A DNA stretch of 64,000 bases from Pseudomonas sp. 21 (GTDB taxonomy: Bacteria; Pseudomonadota; Gammaproteobacteria; Pseudomonadales; Pseudomonadaceae): positions 228,345 through 292,344 of the forward strand of contig NZ_JYOA01000005.1 of assembly GCF_000955805.1 (NCBI RefSeq). The letters run 5' to 3'. Of the stretch, positions 55,723 through 64,000 are shown one piece after another. The translations under genes were made by a program, and so were the position numbers. Position 1 is the first letter of the stretch; every line of letters begins with the position of its first letter. Under the pieces are notes generated by a model. It was not told where the DNA came from and did not search any database. It was given only the letters and a program-made list of their open reading frames with translations.

Positions 55723-56757
55723 ATGCCCGCACAATTACAACGCCGCCTGACCGTGTTCTTCGTCATCCTCGCCGTGGTCGCCCTCGCCTTCCTGGCGCGC
55801 TGGTACTTCATCGGCCGCTTCGTCGAGACCACCGACAACGCTTACGTGCAGGGCGAGATCACCCGCATTGCCAGCCAGCTCGGCGCCCGCGTCGATGAGG
55901 TACTGGTGCAGGACAACCAGCACGTGGAGAAAGGCCAGTTGCTGGTGAAGCTGGAAGCCGCTGACTTCCAGCTTGCCCTGGACCGCGCCAAGGCCACCCT
56001 GGCCACCCGCGAGGCGGAACTGGAGCAGGCACGCAGCAAGCTCAAGGGCCAGACCAGCATGATCGCCGCCAGCGCGGCCGACGTGAACGCCAGCCAGGCC
56101 ACCCTCGGTCGCACCGAAGTCGACCTCGGCCGTGCCCAGGCGCTGCGCAAGCCCGGCTACGTGTCGGAAGAGCGCGTGACCACCCTGGCCGCCGACTCCA
56201 ACGTCGCCCGCTCCCAGGTGGCCAAGGCCCAGGCCGACCTGCAGGCCCAGCGCGTGCAGCGCGAAACCCTGGGCACCGACGTCCAGCGACTGCAGGCGCA
56301 GATCGAGAGCGCCCGCGCCGACATCACCCAGGCCGAAATCAACCTCGCCCGTACCGAAATCCACGCGCCGGTCAGCGGACTGATCGGCCAGCGCGGCGCC
56401 CGCGTCGGCCAGTACGTGCAGGTTGGCAGCCAGCTGCTGTCGTTGGTACCGGACGACGGCATCTGGGTCCAGGCCAACTTCAAGGAAACCCAGATCGGCA
56501 AGATGCGCCCGGGCCAGACCGCCAAGCTGGTGTTCGACTCCTTCCCCGACCAGCCCATCGAAGGCCAGGTACAGAGCCTGTTCGCCGCCTCGGGTGCGCA
56601 GTTCAGCCTGCTGCCGCCGGACAACGCCACCGGCAACTTCACAAAGGTGGTGCAACGCATTCCGGTCAAGATCACCTTCGCCGACGACAATCCGCTCAAG
56701 GGGCTGATCCGCCCGGGCATGTCCGTCGAGGCAGAGGTCGAGCTGGGTGGCCGGTGA
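55723..56757 (+). CDS. HlyD/EmrA-type membrane fusion protein
   Basis: A 344-residue periplasmic adaptor with one N-terminal membrane segment (VFFVILAVVALAFLARWYF), a biotinyl/lipoyl-like half (TDNAYVQGEITRIASQL), a long coiled-coil hairpin of Ala/Gln/Glu repeats around residues 85-200, and the second half with ARVGQYVQVGSQLLSLVP. It should link the MFS pump encoded next to an outer-membrane channel. Start ATG 55723; overlaps the emrB start by 11 bp. Corresponds to PA3136. Confidence 0.95.
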   Translation: MPAQLQRRLTVFFVILAVVALAFLARWYFIGRFVETTDNAYVQGEITRIASQLGARVDEVLVQDNQHVEKGQLLVKLEAADFQLALDRAKATLATREAELEQARSKLKGQTSMIAASAADVNASQATLGRTEVDLGRAQALRKPGYVSEERVTTLAADSNVARSQVAKAQADLQAQRVQRETLGTDVQRLQAQIESARADITQAEINLARTEIHAPVSGLIGQRGARVGQYVQVGSQLLSLVPDDGIWVQANFKETQIGKMRPGQTAKLVFDSFPDQPIEGQVQSLFAASGAQFSLLPPDNATGNFTKVVQRIPVKITFADDNPLKGLIRPGMSVEAEVELGGR

Positions 56758-58306
56758 TCAACTGATCCGGCCGGTCGGAGAACCGACCCGCCGCGACTGG
56801 ATCGCCGTGTTCAGCGCCATGCTCGGCGCGTTCATGGCGGTGCTCGACATCCAGATCACCAACTCTTCGCTGAAGGACATCCAGGGCGCGCTGGCCGCCA
56901 CCCTGGAAGAAGGCTCGTGGATTTCCACCTCCTACCTGGTGGCCGAGATCATCATGATCCCGCTCACCGCCTGGCTGGTGCAGCTGCTCTCCGCGCGCCG
57001 GCTGGCGTGGATGATCTCCGTCGGCTTCCTGTTCTCTTCCCTGCTCTGCTCGTTCGCCTGGAACCTGGAGAGCATGATCGTGTTCCGCGCCATGCAGGGC
57101 TTCACCGGCGGTGCGCTGATTCCCCTGGCCTTCACCCTGGCACTGATCAAGCTGCCGGAGCACCACCGCCCCAAGGGCATGGCGCTGTTCGCCATCACCG
57201 CCACCTTCGCGCCCTCCATCGGCCCGACCCTGGGCGGCTGGCTGACGGAAAACTTCGGCTGGGAGTACATCTTCTACATCAACATCCCGCCGGGCCTGCT
57301 GATGATCGCCGGCCTGCTCTACGGCCTGGAGAAGAAGGAAGCGCACTGGGAACTGCTGAAAAGCACCGACTACGCCGGCATCGTCACCATGGCCATCGGC
57401 CTGGGCTGCCTGCAGGTGTTCCTCGAGGAAGGCCACCGCAAGGACTGGCTGGAGTCGAACCTGATCGTCGGCCTGGGCAGCATCGCCCTGGTCAGCCTGA
57501 TCCTCTTCGTGATCCTGCAGACCTCGCGACCGAATCCGCTGATCAACCTGGGGATTCTGCGCAATCGCAACTTCGGGCTGTCGAGCATCTCCAGCATCGG
57601 GCTGGGCATGGGGCTGTACGGCTCGATCTACGTGCTGCCGCTGTATCTCGCGCAGATCCAGGGCTACAACGCCATGCAGATCGGCGAGGTGATCATGTGG
57701 ATGGGCGTGCCGCAGCTGTTCCTCATCCCGCTGATTCCCAAGCTGATGAAGATCATCGAGCCGCGCCTGCTGTGCGCCGTCGGCTTCGGCCTGTTCGGCA
57801 TGGCGAGCTTCTTCTCCGGCGTGCTCAACCCGGACTTCGCCGGCCCGCAGTTCAATCAGATCCAGCTGCTGCGCGCTCTAGGCCAGCCGATGGTGATGGT
57901 CACCATCTCGCTGATCGCCACCGTCTACCTGCAGCCGCAGGACGCGGGCTCGGCTTCCAGCCTGTTCAACATCCTGCGCAACCTCGGCGGCGCCATCGGC
58001 ATCGCGCTACTCGCCACGCTGCTGGATAGCCGTGCCAAGGTGTATTACGACTACCTGCGCGAAGCGGTAGTCCCGGTGAATGGTGCAGTGGACGAGCGAC
58101 TGGCGCAGCTGACCGCGCAACTGGGCACGCAGCAGGCAGCGCTGGGCAAGATCAGCGAGATCGTCCACCAGCAGGCGGCGATCATGGCCTACAACGATGC
58201 CTTCCACGCCATTGGCATCGTGCTGGCAGTCAGCATGGTGGCGGTGTTGCTGACGCGCCCGCTGCCGGCAGGCGTGGGTTCTGGAGCGGCAGCCGGGGCG
58301 CATTGA
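56747..58306 (+). CDS. DHA2-type (EmrB/QacA) multidrug efflux transporter
   Basis: A 519-residue major-facilitator protein with about 14 hydrophobic segments; MFS motif regions such as DIQITNSSLKDIQ near the start and the LQPQDAGSASSLFNILRNLGGAIG segment are typical of DHA2. The start is GTG 56747, overlapping emrA by 11 bp. It should form a tripartite pump with the adaptor at 55723; an outer-membrane channel is not in the window. Regulation is likely by the divergent LysR gene. Confidence 0.94.
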   Translation: MAGDQLIRPVGEPTRRDWIAVFSAMLGAFMAVLDIQITNSSLKDIQGALAATLEEGSWISTSYLVAEIIMIPLTAWLVQLLSARRLAWMISVGFLFSSLLCSFAWNLESMIVFRAMQGFTGGALIPLAFTLALIKLPEHHRPKGMALFAITATFAPSIGPTLGGWLTENFGWEYIFYINIPPGLLMIAGLLYGLEKKEAHWELLKSTDYAGIVTMAIGLGCLQVFLEEGHRKDWLESNLIVGLGSIALVSLILFVILQTSRPNPLINLGILRNRNFGLSSISSIGLGMGLYGSIYVLPLYLAQIQGYNAMQIGEVIMWMGVPQLFLIPLIPKLMKIIEPRLLCAVGFGLFGMASFFSGVLNPDFAGPQFNQIQLLRALGQPMVMVTISLIATVYLQPQDAGSASSLFNILRNLGGAIGIALLATLLDSRAKVYYDYLREAVVPVNGAVDERLAQLTAQLGTQQAALGKISEIVHQQAAIMAYNDAFHAIGIVLAVSMVAVLLTRPLPAGVGSGAAAGAH

Positions 58307-58326
58307 GCCCCCTACCCCGCCCGCCC

Positions 58327-58408
58327 CTGTAGGAGCGAGCTTGCTCGCGAACCGTCTGATGCCGGCGTGTCCGGCTGATTGAGCGTTCGCGAGCAAGCGC
58401 GCTTCTAC
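58327..58408. repeat. REP/REPIN-like palindrome, copy 4
   Basis: TGTAGGAGCGAGCTTGCTCG (left, 58327) and a diverged reverse complement ending at 58408 (GCGCGCTTCTACA in place of GCTCGCTCCTACA). It lies between the converging emrB and uvrB genes, its right end 10 bp from the uvrB stop codon. Confidence 0.88.
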
Positions 58409-58418
58409 AAAGAGCCGC

Positions 58419-60434
58419 TCAGCCCATCGACACCATGCGGTCGCGCAACTTGCCGATCTCGTCGCGCACACCGGCCGCGGCCTCGAACTCCAGGTCGCGG
58501 GCCAACTGGTACATGCGCTCTTCCAGCTGCTTGATGCGCTTGCCGACTTCCTCCGGCGTGCGCAGTTCGTTCTCGTAGCGCCCACTCTCCTCGGCCACTT
58601 TCGCCAGGCTGCGGCGCTTGCCCTTGGCGCCCGGCACCACGGCACCTTCGAGGATGTCCTTGATGTCCTTCTTCACGCCCTTGGGCACGATGCCGTGCTT
58701 GGCGTTGAACTCCAACTGCTTGGCACGGCGGCGCTCGGTCTCGTTGATCGCCCGCTGCATCGAGCCGGTCATGTTGTCGGCATACAGGATCGCCTTGCCG
58801 TGCAGGTTCCGCGCAGCACGGCCGATGGTCTGGATCAGCGAGCGCTCGGAACGCAGGAAGCCTTCCTTGTCCGCATCGAGGATGGCCACCAGCGCCACCT
58901 CGGGCATGTCCAGGCCCTCGCGCAGCAGGTTGATGCCCACCAGCACGTCGAACTTGCCCAGGCGCAGGTCGCGGATGATTTCCACCCGCTCCACGGTGTC
59001 GATGTCCGAGTGCAGGTAGCGCACCCGCACGTCGTGATCCCCCAGGTAGTCGGTGAGGTCCTCGGCCATGCGCTTGGTCAGGGTGGTGACCAGCACACGC
59101 TGGTCCAGCGCTACGCGCTTGCCGATTTCCGAGAGCAGGTCGTCGACCTGGGTGGTCGCCGGACGGATTTCCACTTCCGGGTCGACCAGGCCGGTGGGAC
59201 GCACCACCTGCTCGACCACGCGACCAGCATGCTGATCCTCATAAGGGCCGGGCGTCGCGGAGACGAAGATGGTCTGCGGGCTGATCGACTCCCACTCCTC
59301 GAAGCGCAACGGCCGGTTGTCCAGCGCCGAAGGCAGGCGGAAGCCGTACTCCACCAGGGTTTCCTTGCGCGAACGGTCGCCCTTGTACATGGCGCCGACC
59401 TGGGGAACGCTGACGTGGGATTCGTCGATCACCAGCAGGGCGTTGTCCGGCAGGTAGTCATAGAGCGTCGGCGGCGGCTCGCCGGGACCGCGCCCGGAGA
59501 GGTAGCGCGAGTAGTTCTCGATGCCGTTGCAGTAGCCCAGCTCCAGGATCATCTCCAGGTCGAAGCGGGTCCGCTGCTCCAGGCGCTGGGCCTCCACCAG
59601 CTTGTTGTTGGTGCGCAGGTAGTCCAGGCGCTGCTTGAGCTCGGCCTTGATGTGCTCCACCGCCTCCAGCAGCGTCTCCCGCGGGGTGACGTAGTGGCTC
59701 TTGGGATAGAAGGTGAAGCGCGGCAGCTTGGTCAGCACTTCACCGGTCAGCGGATCGAAGGCAGCGATGTTCTCCACTTCGTCGTCGAACAACTCGATAC
59801 GGATGGCCTCCAGGTCAGATTCCGCCGGGAAGACATCGATGACATCGCCGCGCACGCGGAAGGTCGCGCGGGCGAAATCCATGTCGTTGCGGGTGTACTG
59901 CAGGCTGGTCAGGCGTCGCAGCAGCTCGCGCTGGTCCATCTTGTCGCCACGGTCCAGGTGCAGGACCATCTTCAGGTAGGACGCCGGATCACCCAGGCCG
60001 TAGATCGACGACACGGTGCAGACGATGATGGCGTCCTTGCGCTCCAGCAACGCCTTGGTCGCCGACAGCCGCATCTGCTCGATGTGGTCGTTGATCGAGG
60101 AATCCTTCTCGATATAGGTGTCCGAGGACGGTACGTAGGCCTCGGGCTGGTAGTAGTCGTAGTAGGAAACGAAGTATTCGACGGCGTTGTTCGGGAAGAA
60201 GGTCTTGAACTCGCCGTAGAGCTGCGCGGCCAGCGTCTTGTTCGGCGCCAGCACCATGGTCGGGCGCTGCACCTGGGAAATGACGTTGGCGATGCTGAAG
60301 GTCTTGCCGGAGCCGGTTACCCCCAACAGCGTCTGGTGCGACAGCCCTGCTTCCAGTCCTTCCACCATCTGTCGGATGGCTTCGGGCTGATCGCCGGCGG
60401 GCTCGAATCGCGAATCCAGCTGAAAAATCGACAT
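58419..60434 (-). CDS. uvrB: excinuclease ABC subunit B
   Basis: A 671-residue DNA-damage verification helicase. Walker A GVTGSGKT near residue 40, the beta-hairpin region [10 protein letters not shown] near 90, helicase motifs DESH ([11 protein letters not shown]) and QTIGRAARN, and a C-terminal UVR domain that binds UvrC. Start ATG 60434. I saw no LexA-type CTG-N10-CAG box in the 184 bp before it. A perfect 8-bp inverted repeat lies 21-45 bp upstream. Confidence 0.97.
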   Translation of the reverse strand: MSIFQLDSRFEPAGDQPEAIRQMVEGLEAGLSHQTLLGVTGSGKTFSIANVISQVQRPTMVLAPNKTLAAQLYGEFKTFFPNNAVEYFVSYYDYYQPEAYVPSSDTYIEKDSSINDHIEQMRLSATKALLERKDAIIVCTVSSIYGLGDPASYLKMVLHLDRGDKMDQRELLRRLTSLQYTRNDMDFARATFRVRGDVIDVFPAESDLEAIRIELFDDEVENIAAFDPLTGEVLTKLPRFTFYPKSHYVTPRETLLEAVEHIKAELKQRLDYLRTNNKLVEAQRLEQRTRFDLEMILELGYCNGIENYSRYLSGRGPGEPPPTLYDYLPDNALLVIDESHVSVPQVGAMYKGDRSRKETLVEYGFRLPSALDNRPLRFEEWESISPQTIFVSATPGPYEDQHAGRVVEQVVRPTGLVDPEVEIRPATTQVDDLLSEIGKRVALDQRVLVTTLTKRMAEDLTDYLGDHDVRVRYLHSDIDTVERVEIIRDLRLGKFDVLVGINLLREGLDMPEVALVAILDADKEGFLRSERSLIQTIGRAARNLHGKAILYADNMTGSMQRAINETERRRAKQLEFNAKHGIVPKGVKKDIKDILEGAVVPGAKGKRRSLAKVAEESGRYENELRTPEEVGKRIKQLEERMYQLARDLEFEAAAGVRDEIGKLRDRMVSMG

Positions 60435-60454
60435 GGGAACCTCGCATTGGCGTG

Positions 60455-60479
60455 TGACGCTTCGGTCGCCAAAGCGTCA
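60455..60479 (-). promoter_or_regulatory. inverted repeat in the uvrB leader
   Basis: TGACGCTT (60455-60462) and AAGCGTCA (60472-60479), perfect 8-bp arms with a 9-nt loop, just upstream of the uvrB start. It may be an operator or an mRNA stem. Confidence 0.5.
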
Positions 60480-60618
60480 TAGCAGTCGAAAAGCATGCGC
60501 GACAACTCGCCGCCTGCCATAGAGGCCTATATAATACCGGCCCGTCGACGCAACCCCCAGCGCCGTGAGCGGGCGGGTTGCAATTGCACTTCACTCCCGC
60601 CTTAGAGCTGCTGCCAAA

Positions 60619-61815
60619 ATGAGTCTGTTCTCCGCTGTCGAAATGGCCCCCCGTGACCCGATCCTGGGCCTGAACGAAGCTTTCAACGCCGATACCCGTC
60701 CGGGCAAGATCAACCTGGGCGTAGGCGTTTATTACAACGAGGAAGGCCGTCTCCCGTTGCTGCGTGCCGTGCAGGCCGCGGAGAAAGCCCGCATCGAGGC
60801 CCACGCACCGCGCGGCTACCTGCCGATCGAAGGCATCGCCGCCTACGATTCAGGCGTGCAGAAGCTGCTGTTCGGCGCTGACTCCGAACTGCTGGCCGAA
60901 GGCCGTGTGGTCACCACCCAGGCCGTCGGCGGTACCGGCGCACTGAAGACCGGTGCCGACTTCCTCAAGCGCCTGCTGCCCAACGCCACCGTCGCCATCA
61001 GCGACCCGAGCTGGGAAAACCACCGCGCGCTGTTCGAAGCCGCCGGCTTCCCGGTGCAGAACTACCGCTACTACGACGCCGCCACCAACGGCGTGAACCG
61101 TGCTGGCCTGCTGGAAGACCTCAACGCCCTGCCCTCGCAGTCCATCGTGGTGCTGCACGCCTGCTGCCACAACCCGACCGGCGTCGACCTGACCATGGAC
61201 GACTGGAAGCAGGTCCTGGATGTGCTCAAGGCCAAGGGCCACGTGCCGTTCCTCGACATCGCCTACCAGGGCTTCGGTGACGGCATCGACGAAGATGCTT
61301 CCGCCGTGCGCCTGTTCGCCAAGTCGGGCCTGAACTTCTTCGTCTCCAGCTCCTTCTCCAAGTCGTTCTCGCTGTACGGCGAGCGCGTTGGCGCCCTGTC
61401 GGTCGTGACCGACAGCCGCGAGGAATCCACCCGCGTCCTGTCCCAGGTCAAGCGCGTGATCCGCACCAACTACTCCAACCCGCCGACCCACGGCGCCAGC
61501 GTCGTCGCTGCCGTGCTGAACAGCCCGGAACTGCGTGCGGTCTGGGAAGAAGAGCTGGGCGAAATGCGCACCCGCATCCGCGCCATGCGCGTAGCCATGG
61601 TCGAGCAACTGGCCGCCCTGGGTGCCAAGCGCGACTTCAGCTTCGTCGCCGAGCAGCGCGGCATGTTCTCCTACTCCGGCCTGACCGCCGAGCAGGTCGA
61701 GCGCCTGAAGAACGAGTTCGGCATCTACGCCGTCGGCACCGGCCGTATCTGCGTCGCCGCGCTGAACAACGGCAACCTGGACACCGTTACCCGCGCCATC
61801 GTCCAGGTGCTGTAA
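60619..61815 (+). CDS. aromatic/aspartate aminotransferase (TyrB/AspC type)
   Basis: A 398-residue class I PLP aminotransferase. The PLP lysine region is SSSFSKSFSLYGERVGAL near residue 250, and ACCHNPTGVDL is the usual cofactor-phosphate region. It is of the AspC/TyrB subgroup; the specific substrate cannot be told. The start is ATG 60619; a frame extending to 60565 lacks family sequence. A TATAAT (60530-60535) lies 84 bp upstream with no good -35, so the promoter is only partly seen. It is followed by tRNA-Asn. Corresponds to PA3139. Confidence 0.95.
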   Translation: MSLFSAVEMAPRDPILGLNEAFNADTRPGKINLGVGVYYNEEGRLPLLRAVQAAEKARIEAHAPRGYLPIEGIAAYDSGVQKLLFGADSELLAEGRVVTTQAVGGTGALKTGADFLKRLLPNATVAISDPSWENHRALFEAAGFPVQNYRYYDAATNGVNRAGLLEDLNALPSQSIVVLHACCHNPTGVDLTMDDWKQVLDVLKAKGHVPFLDIAYQGFGDGIDEDASAVRLFAKSGLNFFVSSSFSKSFSLYGERVGALSVVTDSREESTRVLSQVKRVIRTNYSNPPTHGASVVAAVLNSPELRAVWEEELGEMRTRIRAMRVAMVEQLAALGAKRDFSFVAEQRGMFSYSGLTAEQVERLKNEFGIYAVGTGRICVAALNNGNLDTVTRAIVQVL

Positions 61816-61844
61816 AAAAATCAGGGGGAGTCGTCGGCAGGATG

Positions 61845-61872
61845 TTGACTTCCCCTTTTTAATCAGTAAGAT
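61845..61872 (+). promoter_or_regulatory. sigma-70 promoter of tRNA-Asn
   Basis: TTGACT (61845-61850), 16 bp, TAAGAT (61867-61872), then ACGCCCC, matching the tRNA promoters at 19561 and 52931. It starts 30 bp after the aminotransferase stop. Confidence 0.88.
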
Positions 61873-61884
61873 ACGCCCCGTTGT

Positions 61885-61960
61885 TCCGCGATAGCTCAGT
61901 CGGTAGAGCAAATGACTGTTAATCATTGGGTCCCTGGTTCGAGTCCAGGTCGCGGAGCCA
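61885..61960 (+). tRNA. tRNA-Asn (GTT)
   Basis: 76 nt with encoded CCA; acceptor TCCGCGA/TCGCGGA, anticodon loop CTGTTAA giving GTT, T-arm CCTGGTTCGAGTCCAGG. Its last 20 bases are repeated twice more just downstream. Confidence 0.97.
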
Positions 61961-62285
61961 AATTCGAAGCCCTCGGCACATGCCGGGGGCTTTTTTATTG
62001 GGCGCTGGACTCTCTCCAGGGACTTCGTCCCAGGTGATTCCCCCTTCGGGGCCGCGCCGAAGCGCGTTCGGCTGGCGCCGTCGAGTCCAGGTCGCGGAGC
62101 CAATTTCGAAGCCCTCGGCACATGCCGGGGGCTTTTTTATTGGGCGCCGGACTCTCTCCAGGGACTTCGTCCCAGGTGATTCCCCCTTCGGGGCCGCGCT
62201 GAAGCGCGTTCGGCTGGCGCCGTCGAGCCCAGGTCGCGGAGCCAGAATTCAAAGCCCTCGGCACATGCCGGGGGCTTTTTTATTG
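61941..62285. repeat. tandem 142-bp repeat built from the tRNA-Asn 3' tail
   Basis: Unit 1 (61941-62082) begins inside the tRNA with its last 20 bases GAGTCCAGGTCGCGGAGCCA, then carries a terminator hairpin and several small GC hairpins (GGGAC/GTCCC, a CCCC-TTCG-GGG loop, GCCGAA/TTCGGC). Unit 2 (62083-62224) is nearly identical. Unit 3 (62225-62285) has the tail (with GAGCCCAGG) and terminator only and diverges after it. No ORF with a ribosome site is present. Confidence 0.92.
61968..61998 (+). terminator. tRNA-Asn terminator, first of three copies
   Basis: AGCCCTCGGCA (61968-61978), CA loop, TGCCGGGGGCT with one G-U pair, then TTTTTT. Further copies at 62110-62140 and 62253-62283 are part of the tandem repeat. 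Any one should suffice, so the array is redundant. Confidence 0.92.
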
Positions 62286-62306
62286 GACCGGAGAAATGCG
62301 CTCCAA

Positions 62307-62330
62307 TGAAAAAGCCGGTCGACGACCGGC
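62307..62330 (-). terminator. terminator of the ComEA-like gene
   Basis: GCCGGTC-GAC-GACCGGC perfect 7-bp stem at 62314-62330, followed on the minus strand by TTTTTC. It lies 22 bp after the stop of the gene at 62353. Confidence 0.85.
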
Positions 62331-62352
62331 CTTTCATTCCACCTGGCAATGC

Positions 62353-62700
62353 TCAGAGCGAAATCTTGTCGCGATTCTTGTCCAGCGTCCCCTTGCCGAT
62401 GCCCTTCACTTCCAGCAATTGATCGACCGTGGTGAACGGGCCGTTGGTTGTGCGGTAGTCCACGATGGCCTGGGCTTTTACCTTGCCGATACCTTTCAGG
62501 GAATGCTGCAACTCTTCAGCCGATGCGGTGTTGATATTCACCGCCGCCACCTGGGCAACAGGTGCCTTCTCGGTTGAAACTGCGGTTTCGGCTGGGGGTT
62601 TTACGGCTGGAGCCCCATTGGTGGCAGCCAGAGCGGCGTCACCGAACGAGAGGCCCGCCAACAGAATCAGACTTGCAACGGAAAGCAGACTCTTCTTCAT
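62353..62700 (-). CDS. ComEA-like helix-hairpin-helix secreted protein
   Basis: A 115-residue protein with a signal peptide (MKKSLLSVASLILLAGLSF, cleavage near ALA-AT), a short Pro/Ala/Val linker, and two helix-hairpin-helix motifs at about residues 53-112 (NINTASAEELQHSLKGIGK and DQLLEVKGIGKGTLDKNRD). Such proteins bind DNA in the periplasm and aid uptake or competence in some species. Start ATG 62700 with AAGGA upstream; a longer frame is rejected. It matches PA3140 next to wbpM. Confidence 0.93.
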   Translation of the reverse strand: MKKSLLSVASLILLAGLSFGDAALAATNGAPAVKPPAETAVSTEKAPVAQVAAVNINTASAEELQHSLKGIGKVKAQAIVDYRTTNGPFTTVDQLLEVKGIGKGTLDKNRDKISL

Positions 62701-62797
62701 GGATCGTTCCTTGATGCAACAGGTTTCGAGGCAGGCGCGATTGCGCCGCCTGGAAAACATATCGTCAGGAACACCGGTGAAAACGCCGGTTTAGAGA

Positions 62798-62825
62798 GTC
62801 GGCGACAGATTCCGGCGCCGCCGAC
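62798..62825 (-). terminator. hairpin after wbpM
   Basis: GTCGGCG (62798-62804) and CGCCGAC (62819-62825), perfect 7-bp arms with a 14-nt loop; the minus strand then reads TCTCTAAA. It lies 72 bp after the wbpM stop and upstream of the ComEA-like gene, so it could end wbpM transcription, weakly. Confidence 0.5.
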
Positions 62826-62896
62826 AGTTCACCAAGAAAGGACTGACATGACTCGCAGACGCAGCAGCGGCGCTGTCTGCTAGGCAGTAACCCGAC

Positions 62897-64000
62897 TCAG
62901 GGCTCCATCCGCCGCTGCTGGTGGATCAGGTCGACGATCTCGCCCTCGGGGCAATAACCGCTGACGGTTTCCCGCAACAGTTGCCGCACCCGCGCGTAGT
63001 TGCCCTGGTCCACGGCCTTGAGCAGATCCGCCAGGACGAGCTTGAAGCCCTCCCAGTGCATCAGCTCCTCGTTGGCCTTCATGATCATCGGATGCTCGGT
63101 GGCGCTGACGTTGTCGCCGATCAGCAGCTCCTCGTAGAGCTTCTCGCCAGGGCGCAGGCCGCTGAACTCGATGGATATATCGCCATGGGGCGTACGCTCG
63201 GAACGGACGCTCAGGCCCGACAGGTGGATCATCCGCTCGGCCAGCTCGAGGATCTTCACCGGCTGCCCCATGTCCAGCACGAAGACGTCGCCGCCACGCC
63301 CCATGGAACCGGCCTGGATCACCAGCTGGGCCGCCTCGGGGATGGTCATGAAGTACCGGGTGATGCCCGGATGGGTCACGGTGACTGGCCCGCCGCGCTT
63401 GATCTGCTCGCGGAACAGAGGAATGACCGAACCCGACGAGCCCAGCACATTGCCGAAGCGGACCATGGTGAAACGGGTCTTGTTGACCTGGTGCACGCCG
63501 GACTTGTCGCCGAACAGCACCGGCGCGGACTCCTGGCTCAGGGCCTGCAGGATCATCTCCGCCAGGCGCTTGGTACTGCCCATGACATTGGTCGGGCGCA
63601 CCGCCTTGTCGGTGGAGATCAGCACGAAGTGCTCGACGCCGGCCTGTACCGCCACCTGGGCGGTATGCAGGGTGCCCATCACATTGTTCAGCACGCCTTC
63701 GGAGATGTTGTGCTCGACGATGGGCACGTGCTTGTAGGCCGCGGCGTGATAGACCGTGGCGACCTTCCAGGTGCGCATTACATCCAGCAGGCGCTCGGCA
63801 CTGCGGACGGAGCCGAGGATCGGCACCAGCTGCACCGCGAGGGACTCGCGCTTGATGCGGTTTTCCAGCTCCTGGTGCACGCGGTAGAGGTTGTATTCGC
63901 TGTGTTCGAACAGTACCAGCACGGTGGGCGATGAGCCGAGGATCTGGCGGCAGAGCTCCGAACCGATGGAGCCGCCAGCACCGGTGACCATCACCACCTC
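62897..64000 (-). CDS. wbpM: nucleotide-sugar 4,6-dehydratase/epimerase WbpM (C-terminal part)
   Basis: The C-terminal 367 codons of a gene that runs off the right edge of the window. The NAD motif is GAGGSIGSELC at the start of the seen part. The catalytic region LISTDKAVRPTNVMGSTKR has Met where most SDRs have Tyr (MxxxK), which is the recognised feature of WbpM/FlaA1-type UDP-GlcNAc C6 dehydratases. This domain is the soluble catalytic half; the N-terminal membrane half is expected to lie beyond 64000. In P. aeruginosa wbpM closes the O-antigen locus, so the region to the right should be LPS synthesis genes. Confidence 0.95.
   Translation of the reverse strand, partial: EVVMVTGAGGSIGSELCRQILGSSPTVLVLFEHSEYNLYRVHQELENRIKRESLAVQLVPILGSVRSAERLLDVMRTWKVATVYHAAAYKHVPIVEHNISEGVLNNVMGTLHTAQVAVQAGVEHFVLISTDKAVRPTNVMGSTKRLAEMILQALSQESAPVLFGDKSGVHQVNKTRFTMVRFGNVLGSSGSVIPLFREQIKRGGPVTVTHPGITRYFMTIPEAAQLVIQAGSMGRGGDVFVLDMGQPVKILELAERMIHLSGLSVRSERTPHGDISIEFSGLRPGEKLYEELLIGDNVSATEHPMIMKANEELMHWEGFKLVLADLLKAVDQGNYARVRQLLRETVSGYCPEGEIVDLIHQQRRMEP

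Noticed and set aside
61885-62285. A mobile element insertion at tRNA-Asn
   Set aside because: Only tail repeats are visible; no integrase or transposase gene lies between them.
62848-62883. An 11-codon ORF (MTRRRSSGAVC) with an AAAGGAC site on the plus strand
   Set aside because: Too short and with no matching plus-strand gene to serve as leader; the ribosome site may be chance in the wbpM-ComEA gap.

Overview
This window is chromosomal DNA from a high-GC gammaproteobacterium, almost certainly a Pseudomonas of the P. aeruginosa/nitroreducens/citronellolis type. Protein families, start contexts and above all gene order support this: from pepN to wbpM the order closely follows the PAO1 backbone as I remember it (about PA3083 to PA3141). 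Most genes are ordinary core functions. The interest lies in the departures from that backbone, in RNA and regulatory structures, and in repeats.

Layout. 1-3.5 kb: a DUF1302/DUF1329 envelope pair. 4-14.3 kb: pepN, a DUF2797/YeaC pair, the tightly coupled nadK-metallophosphoesterase-rhomboid group, a DUF1853 gene, a PLP-dependent deaminase/desulfhydrase and a coiled-coil hypothetical. 14.5-19 kb: fadH, a membrane-anchored nitrilase-family protein with a coupled AraC-type regulator, and a possible 28-residue ORF. 19.2-20.6 kb: tRNA-Asp x2, tRNA-Val, a REP element and an SDR gene, with no type II secretion (xcp) genes where PAO1 carries them. 20.6-28.7 kb: cvpA-purF-metZ-SDR, then trpF, accD, folC and a SPOR protein. 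27.8-39.6 kb: leuC, leuD, a methyltransferase, leuB, asd, a truncated second fimV, an ASADH-like paralogue, full-length fimV and truA, all on the minus strand. 39.7-47 kb: a LysR regulator, a four-PAS GGDEF/EAL protein, and an accessory amine-oxidation set (XRE-cupin regulator, FAD oxidase, RidA, YkvI-like transporter). 47-52.2 kb: ibpA with a sigma-32 promoter and ROSE thermometer, SDR, dusC, thioesterase, eda, hydrolase and TetR. 52.4-54.6 kb: tRNA Glu-Ala-Glu-Ala and gltX. 54.7-61.8 kb: LysR and divergent emrAB-type efflux genes, uvrB, and an aromatic/aspartate aminotransferase. 61.9-64 kb: tRNA-Asn followed by tandem copies of its own 3' tail plus terminator, a ComEA-like protein, and wbpM running off the right edge, the start of the O-antigen locus.

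How genes work together. Translational coupling by ATGA/GTGA overlaps is common (nadK to metallophosphoesterase to rhomboid, YeaC to DUF2797, accD to folC, metZ to SDR, eda to thioesterase, nitrilase to AraC). Leucine and lysine/threonine/methionine precursor synthesis sit together (leuCDB, asd). The FAD oxidase, RidA and transporter form a logical import-oxidise-hydrolyse route for an amino compound under a divergent regulator.

No CRISPR array, insertion sequence or prophage was seen. The best candidates for new biology are the repeated ASADH-FimV module with its cut-down FimV, the tandem tRNA-Asn-tail/terminator array, and the regulator-oxidase-RidA-transporter cassette.
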